In this document: in pieces, positions 1 to 6,430 of the stretch
How positions within the stretch are numbered: the first letter of the stretch is position 1
How the letters are laid out: every line of letters begins with the position of its first letter
Assembly (NCBI GenBank): GCA_900754695.1
Contig: CAAEDU010000010.1
Coordinates: forward strand, 1-10,533
Reading direction: 5' to 3'
Length of the DNA stretch: 10,533 nucleotides
Source: Clostridia bacterium
GTDB lineage: Bacteria; Bacillota; Clostridia; Christensenellales; CAG-917
Notes under the pieces: model-generated
Told to the model about the DNA's origin: nothing
What the model saw: only the letters and a program-made list of their open reading frames with translations
Database searches by the model: none
Translations under genes and position numbers: made by a program

Positions 1-362
1 CTCATTTTCACTCCGCGTGAATGAAATCGGACAAGAGCGCCGCACCGAAGGTATAGCGATTGTTACGCAAAGCGTCGATCGCGTCATTCCTCCGCCCGTG
101 CCGGGTTCTCAGTGAGTACTGTTCGCCGCTCGATTATGTTAATGCGAGACACAAACTTTTTTCAAGAGGCGGCAAGTAAGTTCCGCATTTTAGGAGGACG
201 ATACTCTAATCGGACACGGGGGAGGAAAGCCCGAAGGGAAGGAGGGGGAAATTAAGATAACCCCCGAGACGAACAGCCTATTCGGAGCGTGCTTGAATAC
301 GACGGCTCTCGTCGGCATGAGTCTTCCATGCCGGACAGAAATAATGCGAACACAGGTCCGCC
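1..362. other. Left-edge region without a confident gene
   Basis: No ORF with a credible start, ribosome site and family signal was found on either strand. On the minus strand a stop-to-stop frame from 133 down to a TGA at 8-10 reads as plausible protein near its end (...AIDALRNNRYTFGAALLSDF...), with codon use like the neighbouring genes. It has no in-frame ATG, so it could be the tail of a decayed gene or chance. The rest holds small hairpins: GGGGG (244-248) against CCCCC (261-265), and CGACG/CGTCG (300-314). The three-armed repeat at 311-381 is listed separately. No terminator with a T-run is visible for the operon that ends at 363. Confidence 0.4.
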
Positions 363-381
363 TTACTCTCTGTCCGGCATG
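311..381. repeat. Three-armed inverted repeat overlapping the end of the Dabb gene
   Basis: Arm B (327-339, CATGCCGGACAGA) is the perfect 13-base reverse complement of arm C (369-381), 29 bases away. Arm A (311-319, GTCGGCATG) can also pair with arm B through a 7-base loop with one bulged G. The two hairpins therefore compete for arm B. Arm C lies inside the last codons of the Dabb gene, whose stop is at 363-365, so the C-terminal residues MPDRE are encoded by the repeat. There is no T-run next to either hairpin, so a classical terminator is not shown. The arms were read directly; a regulatory or mRNA 3'-end role is inference. Confidence 0.75.
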
Positions 382-665
382 CTATAATCCACAGAGACAC
401 TACTCTCCTTCACCGAGTGCACGTGCTTTTTGACGACGGAGACGTGATAGTCGTTGCGCTGATAAGACGCCATTGCCTCGAAGGAGTCGAAGGTGACGTC
501 CAGCACGATGTCGAAGCTCCTCTCGCTGTGCAATTCGTCTATGCCCACCGTGACGGACTTCACCTCGGGCACCCTGCCCTGCATGGAGAGGAAGATCTCC
601 TTTGTCTTTTGTTTGACCTCGTCGGTGGGGTCCTTCAGTTTGTAGCAAACGATGTGTCTGACCAT
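363..665 (-). CDS. Dabb (stress-responsive A/B barrel) domain protein
   Basis: This is a 100-residue cytosolic protein with the ferredoxin-like Dabb pattern. It opens with MVRHIVCYKLKD, the usual first strand of the family, followed by a helix with VKQKTKEIFLSM (17-28). A central strand pair follows (VKSVTVGIDE, then SFDIVLDVTFDSFEAMASY), and the protein closes with a His-rich helix and VSVDY. The family folds as a dimeric alpha/beta barrel; members include small stress-responsive proteins and a few cyclases or oxygenases, so the reaction here is unknown. An in-frame ATG at 767 exists, but 665 was chosen because AAAGGAGAGAT sits directly before it and the family begins there. It is the third gene of a leftward operon, 89 bases after the dehydrogenase stop. 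Its last codons lie in an inverted-repeat arm. The family call is firm and the function open. Confidence 0.85.
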   Translation of the reverse strand: MVRHIVCYKLKDPTDEVKQKTKEIFLSMQGRVPEVKSVTVGIDELHSERSFDIVLDVTFDSFEAMASYQRNDYHVSVVKKHVHSVKESSVSVDYSMPDRE

Positions 666-677
666 ATCTCTCCTTTC

Positions 678-692
678 CGCCCGTCGCGGGCG
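678..692 (-). promoter_or_regulatory. Hairpin abutting the Dabb ribosome site
   Basis: CGCCCG-TCG-CGGGCG forms a six-pair hairpin directly upstream of GGAAAGGAGAGATATG on the minus strand. The same arrangement (hairpin of CGCCCG type, then GGAAAGGAGAG, then ATATG) recurs before the WYL gene at 2803-2819. Its position would let it influence ribosome access or protect a processed 5' end. No function is demonstrated. Confidence 0.5.
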
Positions 693-713
693 CGGTGTTT
701 CCTTTTGTTTTTG

Positions 714-770
714 CGCTCCCGTCAGCGAGTGCAAGCGGGAGCCTTCCGCTCTCGTCAGCGGGTGCAATCG
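714..770. repeat. Imperfect tandem duplication at the end of the dehydrogenase gene
   Basis: Bases 714-737 and 747-770 match at 21 of 24 positions with a 33-base offset. One copy holds the last codons and stop of the dehydrogenase; the other is just downstream in the spacer. Within it, GCTCCCG (715-721) can pair with CGGGAGC (736-742). The likely origin is a short slippage or tandem duplication of the 3' end of the gene. Confidence 0.7.
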
Positions 771-1795
771 AGCGCGACCTTCATCACGCCGTCCGCCTTT
801 GCCGCAAAGAACTCGTACGCCTCATCCGCCCGCGAGAGGGGGAAGGTGTGCGTGATGAGGGGCGCGGTGTTCAGCCTGCCTTCCGCGATGCAGGCGAGGA
901 TGTCCGCGGCGTCGCAGCCGTCCACGCCGCCCGTCTTGAAGGTGAGGTTTTTGCCGTACATTTCGGGGAGGGGCAGGATCTGCGGCTCGTCGTACATGGC
1001 GACGACGGTCACCGTCGCATTGGGGCGCGCCGCCTCCCACGCGAGGCGGAATGACTCCGCCGTGCCCGCCGCCTCGATGACGCCGTCAGCTCCCCCGTGC
1101 GCGCATTCCGACCGCATCGCGGCAAGCACGTCGCGGGCGTGCAGCGGGATGAGAGAAAGATAATGTTTGCGCACAAAATCGAGCCTCATCTCGTCAATAT
1201 CGCAGATAAACACCCGTTTCGGCGATTTTAGCCTCGCCGCGAGGGCGCAACATATCCCCGTGGGTCCCGCTCCTATGACGAGGACGTCGCTGCCCTCTTC
1301 TATATCCGCGATCTTTGCCGCCCACCACCCCGTGGCGAGGATGTCGCCCGCGAGCACGGCGCCCGCGTCGCTCACGCCCTCCGGGATGACGGTGAGACCG
1401 GTGTCCGCATGCGGCACGCGCACCAGCTCCGCCTGCATCCCGTCTATGGTGCAGCCCATCGCCCATCCGCCGTCCGGCAAGGTGCAGTTGTTGACATAGC
1501 CGCGCCCACAGAAAAAGCACTCTCCGCAGAAGGTCTCCACGTTCACGGACACGCGGTCGCCGGGGCGCACCCTCTTCACCGCCGCGCCCACCCGTTGCAC
1601 GATGCCCACCGCTTCGTGCCCGAGCGTTATGCCCGGGACGGCGCGGGGCACCGATCCGTGCAGGATGTGCAGGTCGCTCGTGCAGATGCTCGCGAGCGTG
1701 ACGCGGACAATGGCGTCCGTGTCCTTCATGATGACGGGCTCCGCCTTGTCGGTGAGCCCGCCGCGCTCACGACCGAGATAAGTGTAAGCCAGCAT
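755..1795 (-). CDS. Zinc-dependent alcohol dehydrogenase, MDR family
   Basis: This 346-residue medium-chain dehydrogenase/reductase is close to the usual family length. Catalytic zinc ligands appear as Cys38 (ICTSD), His60-Glu61 in GHEAVG, and probably Asp151. The structural zinc lobe is the CxxCxxCx7C run at Cys90, 93, 96 and 104. The Rossmann domain has GAGPTG at 175-180, and the acidic Asp199 after the second strand points to NAD(H) rather than NADP(H). It should interconvert an alcohol and an aldehyde or ketone; the substrate cannot be read from the sequence (threonine, sorbitol and simple alcohol dehydrogenases share these motifs). The ATG lies one base after the stop of the WYL gene, and its AAGGAGG ribosome site lies inside the last codons of that gene. 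Translational coupling is therefore likely. Confidence 0.93.
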   Translation of the reverse strand: MLAYTYLGRERGGLTDKAEPVIMKDTDAIVRVTLASICTSDLHILHGSVPRAVPGITLGHEAVGIVQRVGAAVKRVRPGDRVSVNVETFCGECFFCGRGYVNNCTLPDGGWAMGCTIDGMQAELVRVPHADTGLTVIPEGVSDAGAVLAGDILATGWWAAKIADIEEGSDVLVIGAGPTGICCALAARLKSPKRVFICDIDEMRLDFVRKHYLSLIPLHARDVLAAMRSECAHGGADGVIEAAGTAESFRLAWEAARPNATVTVVAMYDEPQILPLPEMYGKNLTFKTGGVDGCDAADILACIAEGRLNTAPLITHTFPLSRADEAYEFFAAKADGVMKVALDCTR

Positions 1796-1796
1796 A

Positions 1797-2789
1797 TCAC
1801 TCCTCCTTTCCGCGGGCGTATTTCTCCGCCCCGGCAGCGAGATTTGCCGCGATCTTCTCCCTCAGCGACAGCGGCGAGATCACCTCCACCGCGTTGAGAT
1901 ACTGCATCGCCCAATATTCCATCGCCTGTGCGTTCGCGACGACGCTCGCCAGGATCCTCCCCTCCTTTTCGCGGAAGGTCACGCCCTTCCCGAACCAGTC
2001 CACGACGTCGTCCACCGCGTACTTTTCCACAAAGAACTCCACCCTCTCCGGCCTCCCCGAGAACATATAAGGCAGTGCGGATGTGAGAGTCTGATAGTTG
2101 ATGCCCTTCTCGTAGCCCGGCATGGTGTTGAGCGGGATGACGGGCTCGTCCGAAAGACGGATGTTCGTGATGCGGTCCATGCGGTAGAACACCACGTCCC
2201 GCCATTTCGCGTGCCCGCACATGAGATAATAGTGCCTGTTGCGCAGCAGCATCTGATAGGGCGTGACGGTGTGGGAGGCGGTCTTGTGCAGCTTGCCGTC
2301 CGTGCCGTACTTGTTGTAGTCGAATTCCAGCGACTTCCCGCTCTCGATCGCCTCGTCCGCGAGGTCGATGTTGTAAAAGACCGCCTTGTTCTCCGTCTTG
2401 TTCCACTCCTCCGCGCTGTAAACATACTTGACATGCGCGCGGAAATATTTGCTGGAAAGCGAGCAAAGCTTGTCGATGAGCTGCTTGGTGTACGCCGCCG
2501 TGACGTGGCGCCCGGACATCACGCCGTCAATGAGCATCCTGAGCTCCGCGTCTTCGAAAAGACGGCTGTCCAGCCAGCTCCCTTTGCGGTCGGACTCGAT
2601 GTCGTAGCCCGCCTCTTTCAAAAGCGAGAGATTGCGCCCGATAGCCTTCCTCTCCACCACGATGCCGAAATCGCGGTCGAGCAACTCCGCGATGTCCTCC
2701 TGCTTCAGATGATGATCGCGGTCGCTGTGCTTTTCCAAGATCTGCAAAATGCGGATGAGCGCAAGTTTTTTGGGTTCCAGGCTCTCCAT
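1797..2789 (-). CDS. WYL-domain transcriptional regulator
   Basis: This 330-residue protein has a three-part architecture. Residues about 5-75 form an N-terminal winged helix-turn-helix (IRILQILEKH, then a recognition segment around VVERKAIGRNLSLLKEAGYDI). Residues about 145-215 form the WYL domain, with the signature variant HYYL at 186-189 and FYRMDRI at 201-207. A WCX-type C-terminal domain follows (about 245-325). WYL proteins usually sense a ligand, often nucleic acid or nucleotide, and act as repressors or activators. As first gene of the operon it is a candidate regulator of the dehydrogenase and Dabb genes and of itself. The start is well supported by AAAGGAGAGGAT before the ATG. A 17-base palindrome lies just upstream, and a promoter about 210 bases upstream gives a long leader. 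Confidence 0.93.
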   Translation of the reverse strand: MESLEPKKLALIRILQILEKHSDRDHHLKQEDIAELLDRDFGIVVERKAIGRNLSLLKEAGYDIESDRKGSWLDSRLFEDAELRMLIDGVMSGRHVTAAYTKQLIDKLCSLSSKYFRAHVKYVYSAEEWNKTENKAVFYNIDLADEAIESGKSLEFDYNKYGTDGKLHKTASHTVTPYQMLLRNRHYYLMCGHAKWRDVVFYRMDRITNIRLSDEPVIPLNTMPGYEKGINYQTLTSALPYMFSGRPERVEFFVEKYAVDDVVDWFGKGVTFREKEGRILASVVANAQAMEYWAMQYLNAVEVISPLSLREKIAANLAAGAEKYARGKEE

Positions 2790-2802
2790 ATCCTCTCCTT
2801 TC

Positions 2803-2819
2803 CGCCCGTATTACGGGCG
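2803..2819 (-). promoter_or_regulatory. Palindrome next to the WYL ribosome site
   Basis: CGCCCGTA-T-TACGGGCG is a perfect 8-base inverted repeat around one base, immediately before GGAAAGGAGAGGATATG. It could be an RNA hairpin or a DNA operator. A symmetric site just before a regulator gene suggests autoregulation, but the predicted promoter lies about 190 bases further upstream, which favours an RNA-level role. Confidence 0.5.
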
Positions 2820-3002
2820 CAAAATATGGCGTTAGAATGCGGGTTTCGCTCATGCGCCTCTTTCGTGCGGCGTTTGTCCGCGTGTCTTGGCGTGTAGCGC
2901 TGACCCCTCACGCCGCAGACGCCTCTCCGCGCCGCGCGACCTCTTCCGAACGACCCGCCGCGGCGTGTGTGCGCCCGCGTGCGGGCGCGTCCCTTCGCCC
3001 CG

Positions 3003-3031
3003 ATTATACTTCATTCAACGCGCTTATACAA
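3003..3031 (-). promoter_or_regulatory. Predicted sigma-A promoter of the WYL operon
   Basis: On the minus strand TTGTAT (3026-3031) and a perfect TATAAT (3003-3008) are separated by 17 bases. Transcription would start near 2996 and run leftward, leaving a leader of roughly 205 bases before the WYL start. The -35 is only a partial match, so confidence rests on the -10 and the spacing. Confidence 0.6.
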
Positions 3032-3320
3032 GACCCAAACGCAAATTTGCCGCCGTTCGCGTCCCGTTTTCGGTGCATTCCTTGCGGTAAATTTGTGACA
3101 CAGGGCGCCCGCAGCGGCTGCAACCGGTCACCTCGCGGCAAGACTGCGGGCTCCCCCTTCCCCGTAACGACACCCCTGTTGCGCCCTCGCACCCGCGCAT
3201 CATGCGCGTAGCAAACAAAGTCAAAACCCACCGAACCGCAAACCCGGTCGCGTGACGCGCACATTGGGCGCAAAACACATCAACATCAAAGAAGGAGACT
3301 TGCCGGTCAGGCATTGCAAC

Positions 3321-4100
3321 ATGAAAAATTTTGAGTACAGAAAATTTGTGGTCGTGGAAATGACCGCCGTCGACCCGTTTTGGTGCCATGAGTGCACTGG
3401 AAACGCGGGAGATATGAAAGATGCCGGCGATAAGGAAAAATCGGCGGATGAGTGCAGGTATGTGCCCGTGGAACTCGCCGCCGTCCTCGTGGAAAAGGGC
3501 GGGATAGCGCGACACATGCACACCTTCGTCTCCTCGCTCGGCTGCCCTTTCGGCAGCGCGGATGACTCTTGCCCTCTCACGAGCGCTTTGGGGCTTACGC
3601 CCGAGCACTTCATCGGTGCGCCCGACATCGCGCAAGCGGCGGCAATGCTCTCCGATTTTGCGGGCTTCAACGGGAACGAAAAGGGCGACTCGGACGCCGT
3701 CGTCCTGACATCCGGCGCGGTATATAAGCGAAAGCTCTACTCCGCTCTCCTTCGCGCGGCGGAAAGAGCGGGCGTCTATCTCCCGCAAAAGAGCTTCGGC
3801 ATTGCGGACTTCGTCTGCGGAACGGAGTTCATGCGCACCGTCATGTTCAACGCCGATCCGCATGTCATAGCCAAGGATGCGGCGATTGACGAGAGTCCCT
3901 TCACGCACGTGGACGTCCTCACCGTCCTGAATGCCGCGACGGCGTCTTACTCCTCCGATCTCCGCGCCCTCCTCAAGCACTACGATCTGCCGGAACTTCG
4001 CGACGACGCCCTCGGCAGTGCCCTCACATTTGCGAAACTTTTCGTCTCCGTCGCCTCCGACGCCGCATTCGACGATACGCTCCTGCCTTTCCTTTCTTAG
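3321..4100 (+). CDS. Degenerate DnaQ/DEDDh exonuclease-like protein
   Basis: This 259-residue protein follows the DnaQ-type 3'-5' exonuclease pattern. It has a first strand KFVVVEMTAVDP (8-19) and a second strand VELAAVLVEKGGIARHMHTFV (50-70, in family terms EIGAVxVENGxI..TxV). Then come LGLTPEHFIGAPDIAQA (90-106, like the GITxEM..APxI segment), LLRAAERAGV, and LRALLKHYDLP...DDALGSALTFAKLF (214-241, like the HxALxDAxATAxLF helix). The catalytic residues appear replaced: Asp of DxE is Val11 (Glu13 kept), the HNxxFD segment reads TSGAVYK, and the HxAL..D motif has Asp and Ser instead of His and Asp. An unusual insert with Cys22, Cys25 and Cys45 follows strand 1. It is probably a binding protein rather than a nuclease. 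The start is uncertain: ATG 3321 fits the family, but the GAAGGAG at 3291-3297 is 23 bases away; GTG 3252 and TTG 3300 are in-frame alternatives. It is the only rightward gene in the window. Confidence 0.7.
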   Translation: MKNFEYRKFVVVEMTAVDPFWCHECTGNAGDMKDAGDKEKSADECRYVPVELAAVLVEKGGIARHMHTFVSSLGCPFGSADDSCPLTSALGLTPEHFIGAPDIAQAAAMLSDFAGFNGNEKGDSDAVVLTSGAVYKRKLYSALLRAAERAGVYLPQKSFGIADFVCGTEFMRTVMFNADPHVIAKDAAIDESPFTHVDVLTVLNAATASYSSDLRALLKHYDLPELRDDALGSALTFAKLFVSVASDAAFDDTLLPFLS

Positions 4101-4230
4101 GACGCTGACAATGCGGACGCCGCCCCGCCCGAAACCGACGACGAATGCACACTCTTCCTGCCCTCCCAAACGCTCTCAAAACCTAAATGCACCCGCTTAG
4201 ATGCAGGAAAACCGCCCAATGTAAACACGA

Positions 4231-4263
4231 AAAACCGCGCTTCTCTCTATAAAGCGCGGTTTT
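4231..4263. terminator. Bidirectional intrinsic terminator
   Basis: A perfect 12-bp stem (AAAACCGCGCTT at 4231-4242 with AAGCGCGGTTTT at 4252-4263) encloses a 9-base loop. A T-run follows on both strands. It lies between the convergent exonuclease-like gene (ends 4100) and the TIR gene (ends 4283) and should stop both transcripts. Confidence 0.93.
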
Positions 4264-4282
4264 CTCACACACTTGCAACCGT

Positions 4283-5593
4283 TCAGAACCTCGCAGTGAA
4301 GATCATATAACCTGCATTGAAGAGGAAATCGTCACCGAAGAACTCTTCCTCGATGTCGTCGAACTTGTTGTCCAGCCACGCGAGGACTTCTTTTGCGGCG
4401 GCGTCGTTCGGGTCCTTCCTCGCCATATGTTTGAAGTCGTTCGGGATGAAGCCGAACCAGCTCTCGAAGAGCATCCTCTTGTGGTTGTAGTCCATCGACG
4501 CGGTGCTCACCCCGCACCTTTCGAAGCGGATGTCCTTGGCGCCGAGTTTCTTCAAGATGTTGTACACCTGGCGGGCGGAATGGCGGGATCCGCTGAGGGT
4601 GTCCAGCTTATAAAACTCTTTGATCTCGGCGAAATAGCCGTTCTCATCGGGATAGGCGAAGACGATGCCGTCGTCGATGTCACGCACGAAGCACAGCGCG
4701 TCCGGGCTGAGCAGTTTCTTGACCTTTTTCAGCACTTTGAAGGGGTTGCCGAGATCCATGATCGCCATGGTCAGATTGAGGAAATCGAAGGACTCCACGC
4801 CGCATTCGCGCATGGCGGCTTTCAATGCGGCATCGAGATCGTCGCTGCCGTCCACTTTGAAGAACTTTATCTTCCCTTCCGCCTCGCAAAGCTCGTTGCC
4901 AGCCTTCACCACATTTTCGTCGTAGCTCAGCGCGATGACCTTTGAAAACTCGCTCCTTCCCAGCCTGTGTATGGTGGAATAGGGGTTCAGAACGCTGAAA
5001 TCGAGCGCAGTGAGCCCATCTTTGCCGAACAACAGCTTGTCATAGACGGGCTCTTCGAAGTCGAAAAGCACTCTTTCTTCCATGACAAGGCGCTCCGCCT
5101 CGACCGCGTCGTCCGCGGTGTAATACTGCACGTGCTTTCTGTTGATGTTGGTGTCCGCCTGCACCGCCGCAAGAGGGCTCGCCTGTTTGGTTATGCCGAG
5201 GATGGGCACGAGCTGATCGTAGAGCTGATTTATGGCTTGTTCGAGCGGCGCGCTCACGGCGTCGATCCAATGCAGGCGCTTAACATAATATTCCATCGCC
5301 TTGGAGAGGATGCCGTCGTCCACTTTGAAGGGAACGATGGTGATCTCCCCGTTCAGAATGCGCTGATAAGCCATCTCGACCTCGTTGAGGACATGGGGCG
5401 AGTTGGAAGAATTGTGGTTGAGCACGAGGATGAACACCCGGCAGTGCTCGATGGCGTCCACGATCGAGGTGGCGTAATCGCCGTACACGTCGCGCGGAGC
5501 GTACCAACACCGCACCCCCTTGGATTCCAGCACGGCGCAAATGTTGTCTGCTATGGATTTCGATTCGTGCTCATAGCTGATAAAAACGTCCAT
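4283..5593 (-). CDS. TIR-domain protein with C-terminal methyltransferase-like domain
   Basis: This 436-residue protein has an N-terminal TIR domain (about 1-133). MDVFISYEHESKSIADNI is the first strand and helix, and GVRCWYAPRDVYGDYATSI is the BB-loop region. SPHVLNEVEMA carries Glu71, the position of the catalytic glutamate in TIR NADases, followed by ITIVPFKVDD. After a linker, residues about 160-436 resemble a class I SAM methyltransferase: AVEAERL...VLFDFEEPVYDKLLFG (163-190), LTALDF (194-199), VIALSYDENVVKAGNE, FDFLNLTMAI, a LLSPDALCFVRDIDDG strand (294-309) and a conserved-looking tail ending GYMIFTARF. The glycine-rich SAM loop is replaced by SVLNPYSTI and the acidic residue after strand 2 by Ser223, so catalysis is doubtful. 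It may sense a ligand and drive TIR-dependent NAD cleavage or signalling; that is inference. It starts 34 bases after the GNAT stop with GGAGGGAAGGGATA before ATG. Confidence 0.85.
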   Translation of the reverse strand: MDVFISYEHESKSIADNICAVLESKGVRCWYAPRDVYGDYATSIVDAIEHCRVFILVLNHNSSNSPHVLNEVEMAYQRILNGEITIVPFKVDDGILSKAMEYYVKRLHWIDAVSAPLEQAINQLYDQLVPILGITKQASPLAAVQADTNINRKHVQYYTADDAVEAERLVMEERVLFDFEEPVYDKLLFGKDGLTALDFSVLNPYSTIHRLGRSEFSKVIALSYDENVVKAGNELCEAEGKIKFFKVDGSDDLDAALKAAMRECGVESFDFLNLTMAIMDLGNPFKVLKKVKKLLSPDALCFVRDIDDGIVFAYPDENGYFAEIKEFYKLDTLSGSRHSARQVYNILKKLGAKDIRFERCGVSTASMDYNHKRMLFESWFGFIPNDFKHMARKDPNDAAAKEVLAWLDNKFDDIEEEFFGDDFLFNAGYMIFTARF

Positions 5594-5627
5594 TATCCCT
5601 TCCCTCCGCTATCAAAAATCCCTCATT

Positions 5628-6212
5628 CTATGCGGGTCTGACCATTCGCAAACACGGAACGTCAGTAAACCCGGGATACTCGCATTCAACGACAAAACCG
5701 TGCTTTTCGTAAAGCCCGTACGCCGCACCGTTTGCCTTCACCGTTTCCAGGCGATAGAGCTCACCCTGCCGCAAAACCGCGGTCAAAAGCGCGTCCGCGA
5801 CCCCTCTGCGGCGGAATTTGGGATCCACGCTGACGTTTGCGATATAGATCCCGTCCGGCTCGTTCTCCAAAAGTGCGTAGTATTCCCTGAACACTTTCGC
5901 AAACTTTTCGTCGACGATCTCGCCCGCACGCATATACGCGTCCATCATTTCGGAGGAACTGACCACAAGGGGCGTTGCCGAGGAGACGAGTATGCCCGCG
6001 ACAGTGTCGCCGACAAACGCCGCCGTGATGTTCTCGACATTATAGATCGTATCGCCCTTCACCATTTCGGCAAAGACCCTTGCCGCCGCATCGATGTCCG
6101 AATCGAAAAGATAGGGAAAGATGTACGGATCGGTGAGATAGATAAGTCTGCCGACCTGAGTAAGATCGTCCTTCAAGGTAAGCTTGCGTGTCAATACGGG
6201 CAGTTCCATCAT
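5628..6212 (-). CDS. GNAT-family N-acetyltransferase
   Basis: This 194-residue protein carries the acetyl-CoA-binding motif A, VSVDPKFRRRGVADALL (127-143), with RRRGVA as the pyrophosphate loop. The typical C-terminal LYEKHGF segment is at 168-174. An extended N-terminal half includes IYLTDPYIFPYLFDSD (24-39), a feature of one clostridial GNAT subgroup. The substrate is unknown; GNAT enzymes acetylate small amines, antibiotics or protein N-termini and lysines. The start is either of two adjacent ATGs (6212 or 6209) after ACGGAG; the second gives better spacing. It is the first gene of a two-gene operon with the TIR protein, under the consensus promoter at 6257-6284. Its stop is TAG, which shows that TAG is read as stop in this genome. 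Confidence 0.88.
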   Translation of the reverse strand: MMELPVLTRKLTLKDDLTQVGRLIYLTDPYIFPYLFDSDIDAAARVFAEMVKGDTIYNVENITAAFVGDTVAGILVSSATPLVVSSSEMMDAYMRAGEIVDEKFAKVFREYYALLENEPDGIYIANVSVDPKFRRRGVADALLTAVLRQGELYRLETVKANGAAYGLYEKHGFVVECEYPGFTDVPCLRMVRPA

Positions 6213-6256
6213 TTCTCCGTAAAAATGTATTTGACGGAAATATATCCAACGTTTTG

Positions 6257-6284
6257 ATTATAACACCTATTCGCCGCTTGTCAA
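6257..6284 (-). promoter_or_regulatory. Consensus sigma-A promoter of the GNAT-TIR operon
   Basis: On the minus strand a perfect TTGACA (6279-6284) and a perfect TATAAT (6257-6262) are separated by 16 bases, with the GNAT start about 45 bases downstream. Both hexamers are full consensus, so strong constitutive expression is expected unless it is repressed. Confidence 0.9.
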
Positions 6285-6374
6285 CACACAAAAGGGAAAG
6301 AGCGGCATCGACGCGCGGAACGCTCCGACAAAACCGACCCCGTTATATCTGCGTGATCACCCGTTAAAAGACAA

Positions 6375-6399
6375 TATCGGCAGGATGGACCCGCCGATA
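6375..6399 (-). terminator. Probable terminator after scfB
   Basis: TATCGGC (6375-6381) and GCCGATA (6393-6399) form a 7-bp stem with an 11-base loop, about 30 bases after the scfB stop. On the minus strand the stem runs into TTG TCTTTTAA, a weak T-rich tract. It separates the SCIFF genes from the GNAT promoter. The T-run is imperfect, so termination may be leaky. Confidence 0.55.
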
Positions 6400-6430
6400 C
6401 TGCCAAACATGATGTAAAATACTTATCGTG

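Larger units (their letters stand above)
2790..3320. other. Non-coding region between WYL operon and exonuclease-like gene
   Basis: About 530 bases hold no believable gene. From right to left on the minus strand they contain the predicted promoter of the WYL operon (3003-3031), then a G+C-rich leader. The leader includes the palindrome GCGCCCGC-GT-GCGGGCGC at 2971-2988 and the palindrome by the WYL ribosome site at 2803-2819. A further hairpin, CGCGCAT-C-ATGCGCG, lies at 3194-3208. On the plus strand no clear -10/-35 pair was found for the rightward gene. A GAAGGAG ribosome-like site is present at 3291-3297. No riboswitch class was recognised in the leader. Confidence 0.6.

Noticed and set aside
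218..340. RNase P RNA-like motif (GAGGAAAGCCCG) and a downstream ACAGAA
   Set aside because: The stretch is far too short for RNase P RNA, and the other conserved helices are not visible.
4098..4100. TAG as a sense codon (recoding)
   Set aside because: The GNAT gene ends at a TAG right before its operon partner, so TAG acts as a normal stop here.
3024..4169. 381-codon minus-strand frame opposite the exonuclease-like gene
   Set aside because: Its translation is Arg/Gly/Val-rich with no family pattern, while the plus-strand frame shows ordered DnaQ-like segments. It is a shadow of a G+C-rich gene.
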